23,616 nt of DNA. Origin: UCB3 sp964415605 (GTDB taxonomy: Bacteria > Chloroflexota > Anaerolineae > Epilineales > Epilineaceae). The stretch is taken from NCBI GenBank assembly GCA_964415605.1, contig CAYQBA010000060.1:1-23616 (forward strand), read 5' to 3'. Positions 7,004 through 15,240 of this stretch are shown here, in pieces. The translations under genes and the position numbers were made by a program. How positions within the stretch are numbered: the first letter of the stretch is position 1; every line of letters begins with the position of its first letter. The notes beneath the pieces are model-generated. The model had not been told where the DNA came from, made no database searches, and was given only the letters and a program-made list of their open reading frames with translations.

Positions 7004-8016
7004 GGAGCCGTTCCTCCCCCGAACGCGGCCAGCACCCGCGCCGCCGCCGCGGGCGGGGTGGCCCGCCCGTTCGCGACGTCGGCCTCGACCTCGGCGAGCA
7101 CGCGCGCGACCCCGGCGTGGCCGCGCAGCGCGGACCGCAAGCCCGCGTCGATCAGCGCCCAGAGCCAGTCCCGCTGCTGCGCGCCGCGCAGCGCGGCCAG
7201 CGCACCCGACGCCGCCAGGCGGTCGTGGTGGCGGGCGACGGCCTCCCACACCGCGTCGAGGCCGGTGCCTTCGAGGGCGCTGCACGCGACCACCGGCGCC
7301 GCCCAGCCGGTCGGCTTGGGGCCGAGGAGGTGCAGCGCGCGCGCGTAGTCCGACCGGGCAGCCGCGGCGCGGGCCGCGTTGTCGCCGTCGGCCTTGTTGA
7401 CGGCGACGAGGTCGGCCAGCTCGAGGATCCCGCGCTTGATGCCCTGCAGCTCGTCGCCCGCCCCCGCCAGGACCAGCACGAGCACGAAGTCCACCATCCC
7501 GGCCACCAGCGTCTCGGACTGGCCGACGCCGACGGTCTCGACCAGGACGACGTCGAAGCCCGCCGCCTCGCACACCAGCATCGCCTCGCGCGTGGCGCGC
7601 GCCACGCCGCCCAGCGCGCCGCCGCTCGGCGACGGCCGGATGAAGGCGTGCGGGTGGGCCGCGAGCCCCGGCATCCGCGTCTTGTCGCCGAGGATGCTCC
7701 CGCCGGTCACGCCGCTCGACGGGTCGACCGCCAGCACGGCCACCCGGCGCCCGGCCCCGACCAGCCGCAGCCCGAGCGCCTCGATCAGCGTGCTCTTGCC
7801 GGCGCCGGGGACGCCGGTGACGCCGACCCGCCACGCGCCGCCGCTGTACGGCAGCAGGCGTTCGATGACGGCCTCGGCCTGGCGCCGGTGATCCGGGCGC
7901 CGGCTCTCGATCAGCGTGATGGCGCGCGCGAGCGCGACCCGGTCGCCGGCGCGGACGGCGGCGATCAGGTCAGCCGCGGGGCCCCGTTCGCCGCCCGCCG
8001 CCTCCTCAGACGCCAT
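6994..8016 (-). CDS. meaB: MeaB/ArgK-family GTPase (methylmalonyl-CoA mutase chaperone type)
   Basis: 340 residues, the usual length. The P-loop GVPGAGKST (68-76) is followed by the family features VLAVDPSS, GSILGDKTRM, FIRPSPSGGALGGVA, VLVETVGVGQSE, GAGDELQGIKRGILELAD and the base-recognition NKAD. MeaB-type G proteins guard adenosylcobalamin mutases and gate cofactor loading. No mutase subunit is in the window, so the client enzyme must be encoded elsewhere, or the protein has another role. The ATG at 8016 overlaps the end of the S9 peptidase gene by 11 nt, so it is probably translationally coupled and is the last gene of the Rieske operon. Confidence 0.93.
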   Translation of the reverse strand: MASEEAAGGERGPAADLIAAVRAGDRVALARAITLIESRRPDHRRQAEAVIERLLPYSGGAWRVGVTGVPGAGKSTLIEALGLRLVGAGRRVAVLAVDPSSGVTGGSILGDKTRMPGLAAHPHAFIRPSPSGGALGGVARATREAMLVCEAAGFDVVLVETVGVGQSETLVAGMVDFVLVLVLAGAGDELQGIKRGILELADLVAVNKADGDNAARAAAARSDYARALHLLGPKPTGWAAPVVACSALEGTGLDAVWEAVARHHDRLAASGALAALRGAQQRDWLWALIDAGLRSALRGHAGVARVLAEVEADVANGRATPPAAAARVLAAFGGGTAPGP

Positions 8017-10150
8017 ACTCCGGCGCCTCGACCCCCAAGAGCCAGCGGTCGAACCACTTGCGGATGTGCGCCTGGTTCTGCACGCGGCGCGACGGGGCGC
8101 CGCTGCGCGAGAGCTCGTGGCTCTCGCCCGGGAAGCGGATCATGACGACCGGCTTGCGCTGGTGCTTGAGCGCCCGGAACATCGCCTCGCCCTGCCCGAT
8201 CGGCGTCCGCCAGTCCTCCTCGCTGTGGATGATCATCAGCGGGGTGGTGATGGCCGCGGCGAACGTGACCGGCGAGCGGTCCAGGTACTCCTGCGGGTCC
8301 TCGTAGGGTTGTTTGCGGAACCAGTACGGCAGGAACATCGCGAAGTCGGCGCTGTACATCATGCTGGCCCACTCGCTGACGCAGCGCTGCGTGACGGCCG
8401 CGGCGAAGCGCGGCGTGCGGGTGATGATCCAGTTCGTCAGGAGCCCGCCGCCGCTGCCGCCGGTGATGCCCAGCCGCGCCGGGTCGACGTAGCCGCGGGC
8501 GACCACCGCGTCCACCGCGTGCATGAGGTCGGTGGCGTCGTCGCCGGGGAAGCGGTACTGGATGCTGTTGGCGAAGTCCCACCCGTAGCTCGTGCTGCCG
8601 CGCGGGTTGGTGTAGAGCACGACGTAGCCTGCCCCCGCCAGCACGTGGAACTCGTGGAAGAAGCCCACGCCGTAAGCCGTGTGCGGGCCGCCGTGGATCT
8701 CGAGCACGAGCGGGTACCGCCGGGCCGGGTCGAAGCCGGGGGGCTTGACGATCCAGCCGTGGATCGGGGTGCCGTCGAACGACGGGTACCACAGCTCCTC
8801 GACCGCGCCGAGCTCGATCCCGGCGAAGAGCGCCTCGTTGGGCGCGTAGAGCAGCGTCAGCGCTCCGGTCGCCGCGTTCAGGAGGTAGAGGTCCCCCGGC
8901 CGCTCGACGCTCCCGAGAGTGACCGCCCACCGCCCCGCGTCGGGCGTGCACGTGCCGGCGACGAGGTCGCGGTCGGGCCCGGTCAGGGCGTGGACCGACC
9001 CGTCGGCGGCGTCGATCCGCAAGAGCAGCGACGCGCCGTGGCGGGCGCCGCCCACGAAGACCGCCCGGCCGTCGGGCGTGGCCGCCAGCGGGAGCTGGCC
9101 GCCGCCTTTCGGCGGGTGCTGGTCGGAGTTGACGCCCTCGCCGAGCGCGTGGTCGCGGTCGGCGTTGACCACCGTGGCCGGCGCCAGCGGCCAGGCGCCG
9201 CCGGCGGCCCCGTGCACGAGCACGTCCCACTGGTCGTAGGCGTGGGGCGGGCCGGTCAGCTCGCCGCCGAGGGTCACGAAGCGGCCGTCCGCCAGCTCCT
9301 CCCAGGCCAGGACCGGGCCGGGGTGGTCGAGGACGGGCACGAGGTCGGCGCCGTCGGTGGGCGCGGCGAGATCGGGCGCGACGGCGTAGAGCCGCGACGC
9401 CGGGAGCTCGAACCACGGCTCGTCGCGGCGGTCGGACACGCACAGGATCCAGCGGCCGTCGCGCGACCAGCGCGGGCCGCCCTCGGCGAACCGGCCGGTC
9501 GTCAGCTGCCGCGGCGCCCCGCCGGCGGCGTCGACGACCCACACGTGGGGGCGGTGCTCGAAGTCGATGAAGCCGGACCCGTTCTCGCGGAACACCGGGC
9601 GGGTGACGATGCGGGCCGGCTCGTTCTTGGGCTTGTCGGCCTTGGCGTCGTCGAGGGCGGGGTTGGTGCCGCTGGTGAAGGCGATCCGCCGGCCGTCGGG
9701 CGACCACGCCGGCGATCCCGCGCCCTTCGCCAGGCGGGTGAGCGGCTCGGCTTCGCCGCCGGCCATCGGCAGCACCCAGATCTGGGCGGGGTCGTCCTTG
9801 CCGGCCCCGCCGCGGACGAAGGCCAGGCGCGACCCGTCGGGCGACCAGCGCGGCTGGCTGTCGCGCGTGCCGGCGGTCAGGTGCCGGGCATCACCGCCGG
9901 CGGTCGGGACAACCCAGATGCTGCTGGCATAGGCGTCCTCGCCGCGGTCGACGTGCACGCGGGTGAACGCCACGCGCGTCCCGTCGGGCGAGATCTGCGG
10001 GTCGGCGACCCACACGAAGTCCAGCAGGTCCTCGGCGCGCAGCGGGCGGCGGGCGGCGGGCGCGCTCGGCTCGGCGGGTGCGCTGGAATCAGCCGGCGCG
10101 CCAGGGCCGGCGTCCGCCGCCGTGGCGCCGGGCATGTCGTCGGTGGTCAC
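8006..10150 (-). CDS. S9 (prolyl oligopeptidase/acylaminoacyl-peptidase-like) serine peptidase
   Basis: 714 residues from GTG 10150. That start forms a GTGA overlap with the stop of the octahaem cytochrome gene; ATG 10135 is the alternative. Residues ~1-30 are an Ala/Pro/Ser leader without a signal peptide. Residues ~35-440 contain repeated beta-propeller blades of the TolB/DPP-IV type (ISPDGTRVAFTRV, PRWSPDGSRLAFVRG, PAWSPDGRRIAFTSG, PRWSRDGRWILCV). The C-terminal ~260 residues are an alpha/beta hydrolase with LEIHGGPHTAYG, Ser566 in GGSGGG, Asp646 in SEEDWRTP and His678 in GESHELSR, a complete triad. It should cleave short peptides or acylated amino acids in the cytoplasm. Why it is embedded in a respiratory operon is unclear. 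Confidence 0.93.
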   Translation of the reverse strand: MTTDDMPGATAADAGPGAPADSSAPAEPSAPAARRPLRAEDLLDFVWVADPQISPDGTRVAFTRVHVDRGEDAYASSIWVVPTAGGDARHLTAGTRDSQPRWSPDGSRLAFVRGGAGKDDPAQIWVLPMAGGEAEPLTRLAKGAGSPAWSPDGRRIAFTSGTNPALDDAKADKPKNEPARIVTRPVFRENGSGFIDFEHRPHVWVVDAAGGAPRQLTTGRFAEGGPRWSRDGRWILCVSDRRDEPWFELPASRLYAVAPDLAAPTDGADLVPVLDHPGPVLAWEELADGRFVTLGGELTGPPHAYDQWDVLVHGAAGGAWPLAPATVVNADRDHALGEGVNSDQHPPKGGGQLPLAATPDGRAVFVGGARHGASLLLRIDAADGSVHALTGPDRDLVAGTCTPDAGRWAVTLGSVERPGDLYLLNAATGALTLLYAPNEALFAGIELGAVEELWYPSFDGTPIHGWIVKPPGFDPARRYPLVLEIHGGPHTAYGVGFFHEFHVLAGAGYVVLYTNPRGSTSYGWDFANSIQYRFPGDDATDLMHAVDAVVARGYVDPARLGITGGSGGGLLTNWIITRTPRFAAAVTQRCVSEWASMMYSADFAMFLPYWFRKQPYEDPQEYLDRSPVTFAAAITTPLMIIHSEEDWRTPIGQGEAMFRALKHQRKPVVMIRFPGESHELSRSGAPSRRVQNQAHIRKWFDRWLLGVEAPEYGV

Positions 10151-11823
10151 GGGGCTGTGGGGGCCGGCGCCGCGCCCTCCGCGCCCTGGCCCTGGCCGTA
10201 GCGGCTCTCCATCTCGGCGCGGATGCGCTCGGCCTGCGCTTCGGCGCCCTCCTCGAACCACGCGTGCTCGGGGCGCGCCAGGATGCCGTCGATGACGGCG
10301 TCGGCGCGGTCGGCCGCTTCCGCCAGGCCGGCCTCGCGGCCGCGCTCGGCGGCCTCGCGCGCCTGCGGGATGAGCTGCATGTAGAACCGCTCGGCGACCT
10401 CGTACATGCCGTGCCAGTGGGTGTAGTCCGGCGCCATCATCGAGGCGCCGTGGCGCGCGCGCCGGCCCTCGTGATGCCACAGGTAGAACCACGTCCACTC
10501 GACCTCCTCGTCGAAGTCGGTGGGGGTGCGCAGGCCGTTGTCGACCAGCGCCTTCATGATGGCCTGGCCCGGCCGGGCGAACTTCTCGTTGTAAAGGATC
10601 ACGAGGTCGTCGTACTGCTGGTAGAACGCCGTGACGTAGTCCGGGGTGTGGCAGTGCGAGCACACGTCCTTCATCCGGTTGCGCTTGTCCTCGGCGGTGT
10701 CGGCCACCAGGGCGCGGCGCTTCTCGGGGTCGGTCTCGGTGACGATGGCGTGCTTGGCGTCGGTGTCCATGACCAGGCTGACGGGCGGGCGGTTGGTCCA
10801 CGAGATGCGCTCGCCGGGGTCGTGGGTGACGTCGCCGCCGTTTCGGGAGTGGCCGGACATGTGGCACGTGGCGCACGTCGGGGCGGCGGCGTAGTCCTCG
10901 CCGAGCACCCAGTCCTTGGCGTCGAGGTTCATGTCGTCGCGCAGGTCGCGGTAGGCCACGCCGTGCTTGGACTCCTCGTAGATCTCCTTCTGCGGGTGGT
11001 CGGGGCCGAGGTGGCACTTGCCGCAGTTCTCCGGCTGGCGGGCGCGGCGCGGCGAGAAGTCGTGCCGGCTGTGGCACGCCGAGCACGACCCGCGCGACCC
11101 GTCGAGGTTGAGCCGGCCGATGCCGGTGTTCGGCCACGTGCCGGGGTGCAGGATCGGGCGGCCGTAGCGCTCGTCGCGCGCCACCGTCTCGAGCAGCGCC
11201 ACGTTGGTGGGCTTGCCGTCCTCGCCCGGCGCCAGGTCGTCGACCGTGAGCATGCCGCCGTCCACGGTCTGCAGCGCGACCTTGGAGCCGTGGCACTGCT
11301 GGCAGCCCGAGAAGGCGCTGGCGGTGCCGTTGACCATGTCGACGGCCTTGCCGGGCGTGGGGCCGTGCGGGTTGAAGGGCGCGCGGGCGCCTTCGACGGT
11401 CTCGGCCAGGAAGTTGTCGAGCGAGGCCAGGATGTTGCCGCCGGCGGCGTGGTGGCTGGCGGCGAACTCCTCGGTCTCGGTCTGGTGGCAGCGCGCGCAG
11501 TCGCGCGGCGTGACGATGGTGGCGATGAACGCGCCCTCGTGGCGGTAGCCGTCGGCGTCGCCCTCCTCGGCCTGGTGGCAGTCGACGCACGCGACGCCGG
11601 ACTCGGCGTGCGGGCTGCCCTCCCAGTGGTCGACGATGCCGGGGTTCTCCTCGCGGTGGCAGTCGACGCAGTCGGCCGACGCGTCGGGCACGGCGACGCT
11701 GGCGTCGGCGAGGCCGACCTCCTCGCGCTTGCGCGCCGTCTCCATGGCCTGCACCAGGATCAGCGACACGAGGAAGAGGCCCGACAGGGCGGCGATGATC
11801 CAGCGTTTGGCTTCGAGCGACAT
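10147..11823 (-). CDS. Membrane-anchored octahaem c-type cytochrome, hydroxylamine oxidoreductase (HAO) family
   Basis: 558 residues from ATG 11823 (GGAG about 10 nt upstream). One N-terminal uncleaved-looking transmembrane helix (~8-27) is followed by eight CxxCH haem motifs, at Cys52, 79, 109, 174, 247, 267, 317 and 388. Eight haems in ~560 residues plus a helical C-terminal domain with WTWFYLWHHEGRRARHGA and PDYTHWHGMYEV place it in the HAO-type octahaem family. Members oxidise hydroxylamine or hydrazine, or run in reverse as nitrite/hydroxylamine reductases; the difference depends on a Tyr crosslinked to the active-site haem 4. Tyr467 and Tyr474 are candidates in that region, but I cannot align them here. 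It lies directly after Rieske and cytochrome b (27 bp gap to cytochrome b) and overlaps the S9 peptidase by 4 nt, so it may replace cytochrome c1. Confidence 0.88.
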   Translation of the reverse strand: MSLEAKRWIIAALSGLFLVSLILVQAMETARKREEVGLADASVAVPDASADCVDCHREENPGIVDHWEGSPHAESGVACVDCHQAEEGDADGYRHEGAFIATIVTPRDCARCHQTETEEFAASHHAAGGNILASLDNFLAETVEGARAPFNPHGPTPGKAVDMVNGTASAFSGCQQCHGSKVALQTVDGGMLTVDDLAPGEDGKPTNVALLETVARDERYGRPILHPGTWPNTGIGRLNLDGSRGSCSACHSRHDFSPRRARQPENCGKCHLGPDHPQKEIYEESKHGVAYRDLRDDMNLDAKDWVLGEDYAAAPTCATCHMSGHSRNGGDVTHDPGERISWTNRPPVSLVMDTDAKHAIVTETDPEKRRALVADTAEDKRNRMKDVCSHCHTPDYVTAFYQQYDDLVILYNEKFARPGQAIMKALVDNGLRTPTDFDEEVEWTWFYLWHHEGRRARHGASMMAPDYTHWHGMYEVAERFYMQLIPQAREAAERGREAGLAEAADRADAVIDGILARPEHAWFEEGAEAQAERIRAEMESRYGQGQGAEGAAPAPTAP

Positions 11824-11850
11824 CTCGGCTCTCCAGGGCGGGGCTTGGGA

Positions 11851-12900
11851 TCAGTGCTTGACGAGGGCTTCCCAGACGGTCAGCCCGACGATGGCGATGA
11901 CGCCGAGGATGCCGATCCACACGCTGGCTTCCTGGAAGCGCGTCCGGCGGCGGATGGCGGCGTCGATGAACGGCCAGGCGAACATGACGAACACGACGAG
12001 GCCCATGCTGAGCACGGCGGTGGTGCCGGAGAACAGCTTGAGCCAGCGGAAGGCGACGTAGAAGAACCACTCGGGCTTGATGACCTCGGGCGTGACGAGC
12101 GGGTCGGCCGGCAGGCCCATGAGGGCGGGCGAGACGGTCGCCAGCACGCTGAGGATGATCATCAGGACGAGGCCGATGATGAGCTCGGTGTAGACGTGGT
12201 CGGGGAAGAAGCTGAACGTGCGCGGCTCGCCCTCGGGCTCGTCCTTGAACTTGTACTCGGTGACGCCCTGCAGGCGCACGATGGCGATGTGCACGGCGAC
12301 GAGGGCGGCCAGGGTGGCGGGCAGCACGGCGGCGTGCAGGACGTAAAACCGCGACAGGGTCCGGGGGTTGTAGGTCTCGCCGGCCAGCAGCATTTGCTTG
12401 GCCAGGCCGCCGACGACGGGCACGGTGTCGGCAATGTTGGCGCCGACGGTGGCGCCCCAGAAGCTGAGCTGCTCGTAGACGAGGCTGTAGCCGGTGAAGC
12501 CGGTGACGAGGGTGGTGAGCAGGAGGCACATGCCGACCATCCAGTTGATCTCGCGCGGCTTGCGGTAGGCGCCGGTGAAGTACACGCGCATTTGGTGCAG
12601 GATGACGGCGGCCACCATCAGGGTGGCGGCCCACTTGTGCACGCCGCGGATGTACCACCCGAACGCGGCCTCGTCGGTGATGTAGCGCACGGAGTCGTAG
12701 GCGGTGGCGGGCGCGGGCTGGTAGTAGAAGGCGAGCAGGATGCCGGTGACGATCTGGACGACGAAGAGGTAGGCCGGCGTGCCGCCGAGGGCGAACCACC
12801 ACCGCTTGAGGTGGTAGGGGACGGGCTCGTTGGTCAGCGACTTGAGGTCCTCGCCGGACACCGGCAGCCGCTCGCCGAACCACTCGCGCAGCGCGGTCAT
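11851..12900 (-). CDS. petB: Cytochrome b of a bc/b6f-type quinol-oxidising complex (b6 and subunit IV fused)
   Basis: 349 residues with about seven transmembrane helices. The N-terminal four-helix part carries the two haem-b His pairs: His88/His102 and His189/His204. The second pair has 14 intervening residues, the b6f-type spacing, versus 13 in mitochondrial-type bc1. The C-terminal part, from ~230, resembles subunit IV and contains PEWF (276-279), the quinol-oxidation-site motif that is PEWY in most relatives. With only three helices after b6, it is shorter than the eight-helix bc1 cytochrome b. It oxidises quinol and passes one electron across the membrane. Its ATG overlaps the Rieske stop (ATGA), so the two are coupled. 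Confidence 0.95.
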   Translation of the reverse strand: MTALREWFGERLPVSGEDLKSLTNEPVPYHLKRWWFALGGTPAYLFVVQIVTGILLAFYYQPAPATAYDSVRYITDEAAFGWYIRGVHKWAATLMVAAVILHQMRVYFTGAYRKPREINWMVGMCLLLTTLVTGFTGYSLVYEQLSFWGATVGANIADTVPVVGGLAKQMLLAGETYNPRTLSRFYVLHAAVLPATLAALVAVHIAIVRLQGVTEYKFKDEPEGEPRTFSFFPDHVYTELIIGLVLMIILSVLATVSPALMGLPADPLVTPEVIKPEWFFYVAFRWLKLFSGTTAVLSMGLVVFVMFAWPFIDAAIRRRTRFQEASVWIGILGVIAIVGLTVWEALVKH

Positions 12901-13451
12901 GCGCGGGCTCCCGGCGTTGGGGCGCCGCGCCCGCGGGCGACGAGGGTCTCGGTGGGCACCTCGATGAAGAGCAGCCCGCCCTCAAGCTTGAGAGGGTAGC
13001 GCGGCAGCGACTGGCCGGCGTCGGCGGGCGGCCCGGCGGTGGCGATGCCCGACGGGTCGAACACGCCGTTGTGGCACGGGCAGAAGAAGCGGTTGTTCTG
13101 CGGCTCCCAGTGGACCTGGCAGCCGAGGTGGGGGCAGGTGCTGGAGAGCGCGATGAAGTCCCCGACGTCGCCGGCGGCGCCCTGGCGGGCGATGTTGACG
13201 GGCGCGCCGGACGGGGCGCGGTAGCGCAGGGCGGCGCCGGGCTCGATCTCGTCGGCGCGCGCCACGAACATCCACCGGCGCGGTGCGCTCCCGGCGGGGT
13301 AGAGGTAGCGCACGGCCACCTGGGCGAACGTGCCGTAGCCGGCGGCGAGCCCGGCGATCATGGCCGCGCCGGAGGCGCGGGCCAGGAAGCCGCGTCGGGT
13401 GGTCTCGCTGGTCGGGGCGGGATCGGGCGGCGATGGGGCGCTCGTCGCCAT
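12897..13451 (-). CDS. petC: Rieske iron-sulfur protein of the bc/b6f-type complex
   Basis: 184 residues from ATG 13451, with GAGGAGG 7 nt upstream. The start has a twin-arginine signal/anchor: TTRRGFLARA (Arg19-Arg20) followed by one hydrophobic helix (~26-45), as expected for a protein exported folded by Tat and kept as membrane anchor. The [2Fe-2S] ligands are in Cys106-Pro-His108-Leu-Gly-Cys111 and Cys124-Pro-Cys126-His127; Cys111 and Cys126 would be the stabilising disulfide. It takes the first electron from quinol and hands it to the c-type cytochrome, here probably the octahaem protein two genes on. It is the first gene of the five-gene operon. Confidence 0.95.
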   Translation of the reverse strand: MATSAPSPPDPAPTSETTRRGFLARASGAAMIAGLAAGYGTFAQVAVRYLYPAGSAPRRWMFVARADEIEPGAALRYRAPSGAPVNIARQGAAGDVGDFIALSSTCPHLGCQVHWEPQNNRFFCPCHNGVFDPSGIATAGPPADAGQSLPRYPLKLEGGLLFIEVPTETLVARGRGAPTPGARA

Positions 13452-13541
13452 GCACGTCCTCCTCGCGATGCGCGTCGTGGGGGGCGATGACCGGGATCTT
13501 CGGCGTGCCGATCGGGGTGGGCGCCGGTGCCCGGCCGGCGC

Positions 13542-13570
13542 ATTGTCGCCCAGGGGTGGGGGGATGTCAA
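13542..13570 (-). promoter_or_regulatory. Promoter of the Rieske-cytochrome b-octahaem operon
   Basis: Minus strand: a perfect -35 TTGACA (13570-13565), a 17-bp spacer and -10 GACAAT (13547-13542, 4 of 6). Transcription would begin near 13535, leaving an ~85-nt leader before the Rieske ATG. The design, including the C-rich spacer, resembles the promoter at 2951-2979. Confidence 0.6.
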
Positions 13571-13681
13571 GCGCGCGGTGGATGGGGCAGATTCTCTTGG
13601 CGCGGGAACCTATCGGTCGCCGCCAACGTTGGAATGCGTGAAGGACCACCAGGACCACGAAGCCCGCGAGGACGCGAACCC

Positions 13682-14893
13682 ATGCTCCAACTTCGGCTCA
13701 CGTTCGACAATCCGACCGGCGCCCATCCGGCGCCGGTGCCGGCTGCCTGCCCCCGCGCCGGGTGCGGCGGCGGGCGGGTCCGCCATTGGCAGACGGTGTC
13801 GAAGGCGGTGCGGGGAGCGGCGGGCGGCACGGTGACCGCGGAGCGCTACCTGTGCCTGGATTGCCGGCGAACGTTCAGGGTGTATCCGGCAGGCGTCGAC
13901 CGGGGCACGGTGCCGGCGGCGGCGAAGCACTGGGCGGCGGCGCTGCACGACCTCGGGCTGCCGTACCGCGACGTCGCCCGGGCGCTGGCGGTGCTGGGGG
14001 TGAACCTCGGCAAGAGCAGGGTGCAGATGCTGGCGAAGCCGCTGGCGGGCGCCGGGCGGCCGCGGCCAGGGTGGCTGGGCGCGGTGCCGGAGCGGGTCGA
14101 GATCGAGGGCGGGGACACGGGCGCGGGCAAGGGAGAAGGCGCGGGCGCCGTCGCGCATGTCGACATGGGCGTGGACGCGGTCGCGGTCGCCTACGACGAC
14201 ACGGGTGTGGGCGTGGTCGCCGCCGACGACACGGACCGCGGTGCTCGGGCGGCCGCGGTCGGCGACGGCGGCCAGGCCGAGCAGCGGGCATGGGTGTGGA
14301 TCGACGGCCGGCGGCACGCGATGAGGCGGGCGGTGGATGCGCACGGCCGGGTGGCGCTGGTCGTCGACGGGGTTGCCCGCGACCTGTTACATATCGTAGA
14401 CGCCTGGGCCGGGGCCATGCTGGCGGAGCACGGCGTGCACGCGGCGGTGGCGTACGACGGCGACGCGGGCCGGCGTCGCGACGGCGCGGCCTTTGGCATC
14501 GTCGTTGGCGCGTTTGGTTTGGATGGAGCCGTGAGCGCGGCGGACGACGCTGGAGCGCCGGGTCTCGATGCGATCGGAGCGGATCTCGCCGCCGTTGCGG
14601 CGACCATCGATGCCGGCGGGCATCGTTTGGACCCGGTGCCCCCGCCGTTCCGCGCGATCCCTGGCGACCCGCCCGCGTTGCGGTCGACGTCGGCTGGGCT
14701 GCCGCCGGGATTCACGCCCCGGCGTCGAGGCTTCGTGCTTGGCGCCGGCAGCGGCGCGCCGATCGGCGCGCTTGCACCCCGTGTCGGGCAGACCTGGCAT
14801 CGGCCCGGGCGGCCCGCGCTCCTCGAATCCAGCGGGCCGCCCGGCGCCTGCCGCGCAGTCGGGGGAACTTTCGCCGCGCGTGCGGCGGCGTAG
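13682..14893 (+). CDS. Zinc-ribbon, transposase-like protein (possibly degenerate)
   Basis: 403 residues from ATG 13682 with a GAGGA some 13 nt upstream. Residues ~20-70 are a zinc ribbon with Cys23, Cys28, Cys58 and Cys61 and the phrase RYLCLDCRRTFRVYPAGVDRG. Residues ~75-120 read like a helix-turn-helix (LHDLGLPYRDVARALAVLGVNLGKSRVQ). This head strongly resembles the N-terminus of transposases frequent in Chloroflexota. The rest does not show a DDE catalytic pattern: it is rich in Gly, Ala and Asp, and the last ~100 residues (after about 300) look like drifted non-coding sequence. It may be a decayed transposase or a domesticated DNA-binding protein. No terminal inverted repeats were found around it. 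It is divergent from the Rieske operon. Confidence 0.5.
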   Translation: MLQLRLTFDNPTGAHPAPVPAACPRAGCGGGRVRHWQTVSKAVRGAAGGTVTAERYLCLDCRRTFRVYPAGVDRGTVPAAAKHWAAALHDLGLPYRDVARALAVLGVNLGKSRVQMLAKPLAGAGRPRPGWLGAVPERVEIEGGDTGAGKGEGAGAVAHVDMGVDAVAVAYDDTGVGVVAADDTDRGARAAAVGDGGQAEQRAWVWIDGRRHAMRRAVDAHGRVALVVDGVARDLLHIVDAWAGAMLAEHGVHAAVAYDGDAGRRRDGAAFGIVVGAFGLDGAVSAADDAGAPGLDAIGADLAAVAATIDAGGHRLDPVPPPFRAIPGDPPALRSTSAGLPPGFTPRRRGFVLGAGSGAPIGALAPRVGQTWHRPGRPALLESSGPPGACRAVGGTFAARAAA

Positions 14894-15240
14894 ACGGTCC
14901 GCCGGCCGCGCGGCGACGGCTACCGACGTCGCGCCCCACTGCTCGTTGGACGACGGCCTTGGATCCAAGGCGGCTGCACCGCACTTCCCCGGCTGAGGCG
15001 GGTCACGTCCTTGCCTTGGATGCCGCACCTCTCGGGCGATCTCGACCCGGTTCCTTGCCTATCGCGGGCCGGGTGCTTGCCTTGCTCGACCCGGTTCCTT
15101 GCCTTGTGTGGGCCGGGTAGCCGCCTGTCGGAGCGGGGTGCTTGCCTGTCGCGCGCATTGGATGCGGGCGGCGATGGGTGTCATCACGGGTAGAGGCGCG
15201 CGCGTCGGCTGCATCCGCAAGTTGGGGCGACTGGCTGTCA
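14894..15240. other. Intergenic region with a palindrome and a tandem repeat, no gene
   Basis: No frame here shows a recognisable protein. It holds a perfect 16-bp palindrome, GCCTTGGATCCAAGGC, at 14956-14971, and a 44-bp tandem repeat (15041-15128). Several copies of CTTGCCT occur between 15008 and 15150. Confidence 0.6.
15041..15128. repeat. 44-bp tandem repeat, two copies
   Basis: Copies at 15041-15084 and 15085-15128 share an identical first 20 bases (CTCGACCCGGTTCCTTGCCT) and then GGGCCGGGT at the same offset, diverging toward their ends. A partial third copy (GGGGTGCTTGCCTGTCG) follows at ~15136-15152. Confidence 0.75.

Noticed and set aside
8006..12985. A single 1659-residue minus-strand frame spanning peptidase, cytochrome and cytochrome b regions
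   Set aside because: Only the last 714 residues are a real protein; the upstream part is an out-of-frame reading of the octahaem cytochrome and cytochrome b genes, which have complete motifs in their own frames.
10078..12999. A 973-residue plus-strand frame
   Set aside because: Antisense to the respiratory operon, with no recognisable domain.
14040..14300. A DDE transposase catalytic domain within the zinc-ribbon protein
   Set aside because: Several Asp residues occur, but not with the spacing or flanking pattern of a known transposase family.
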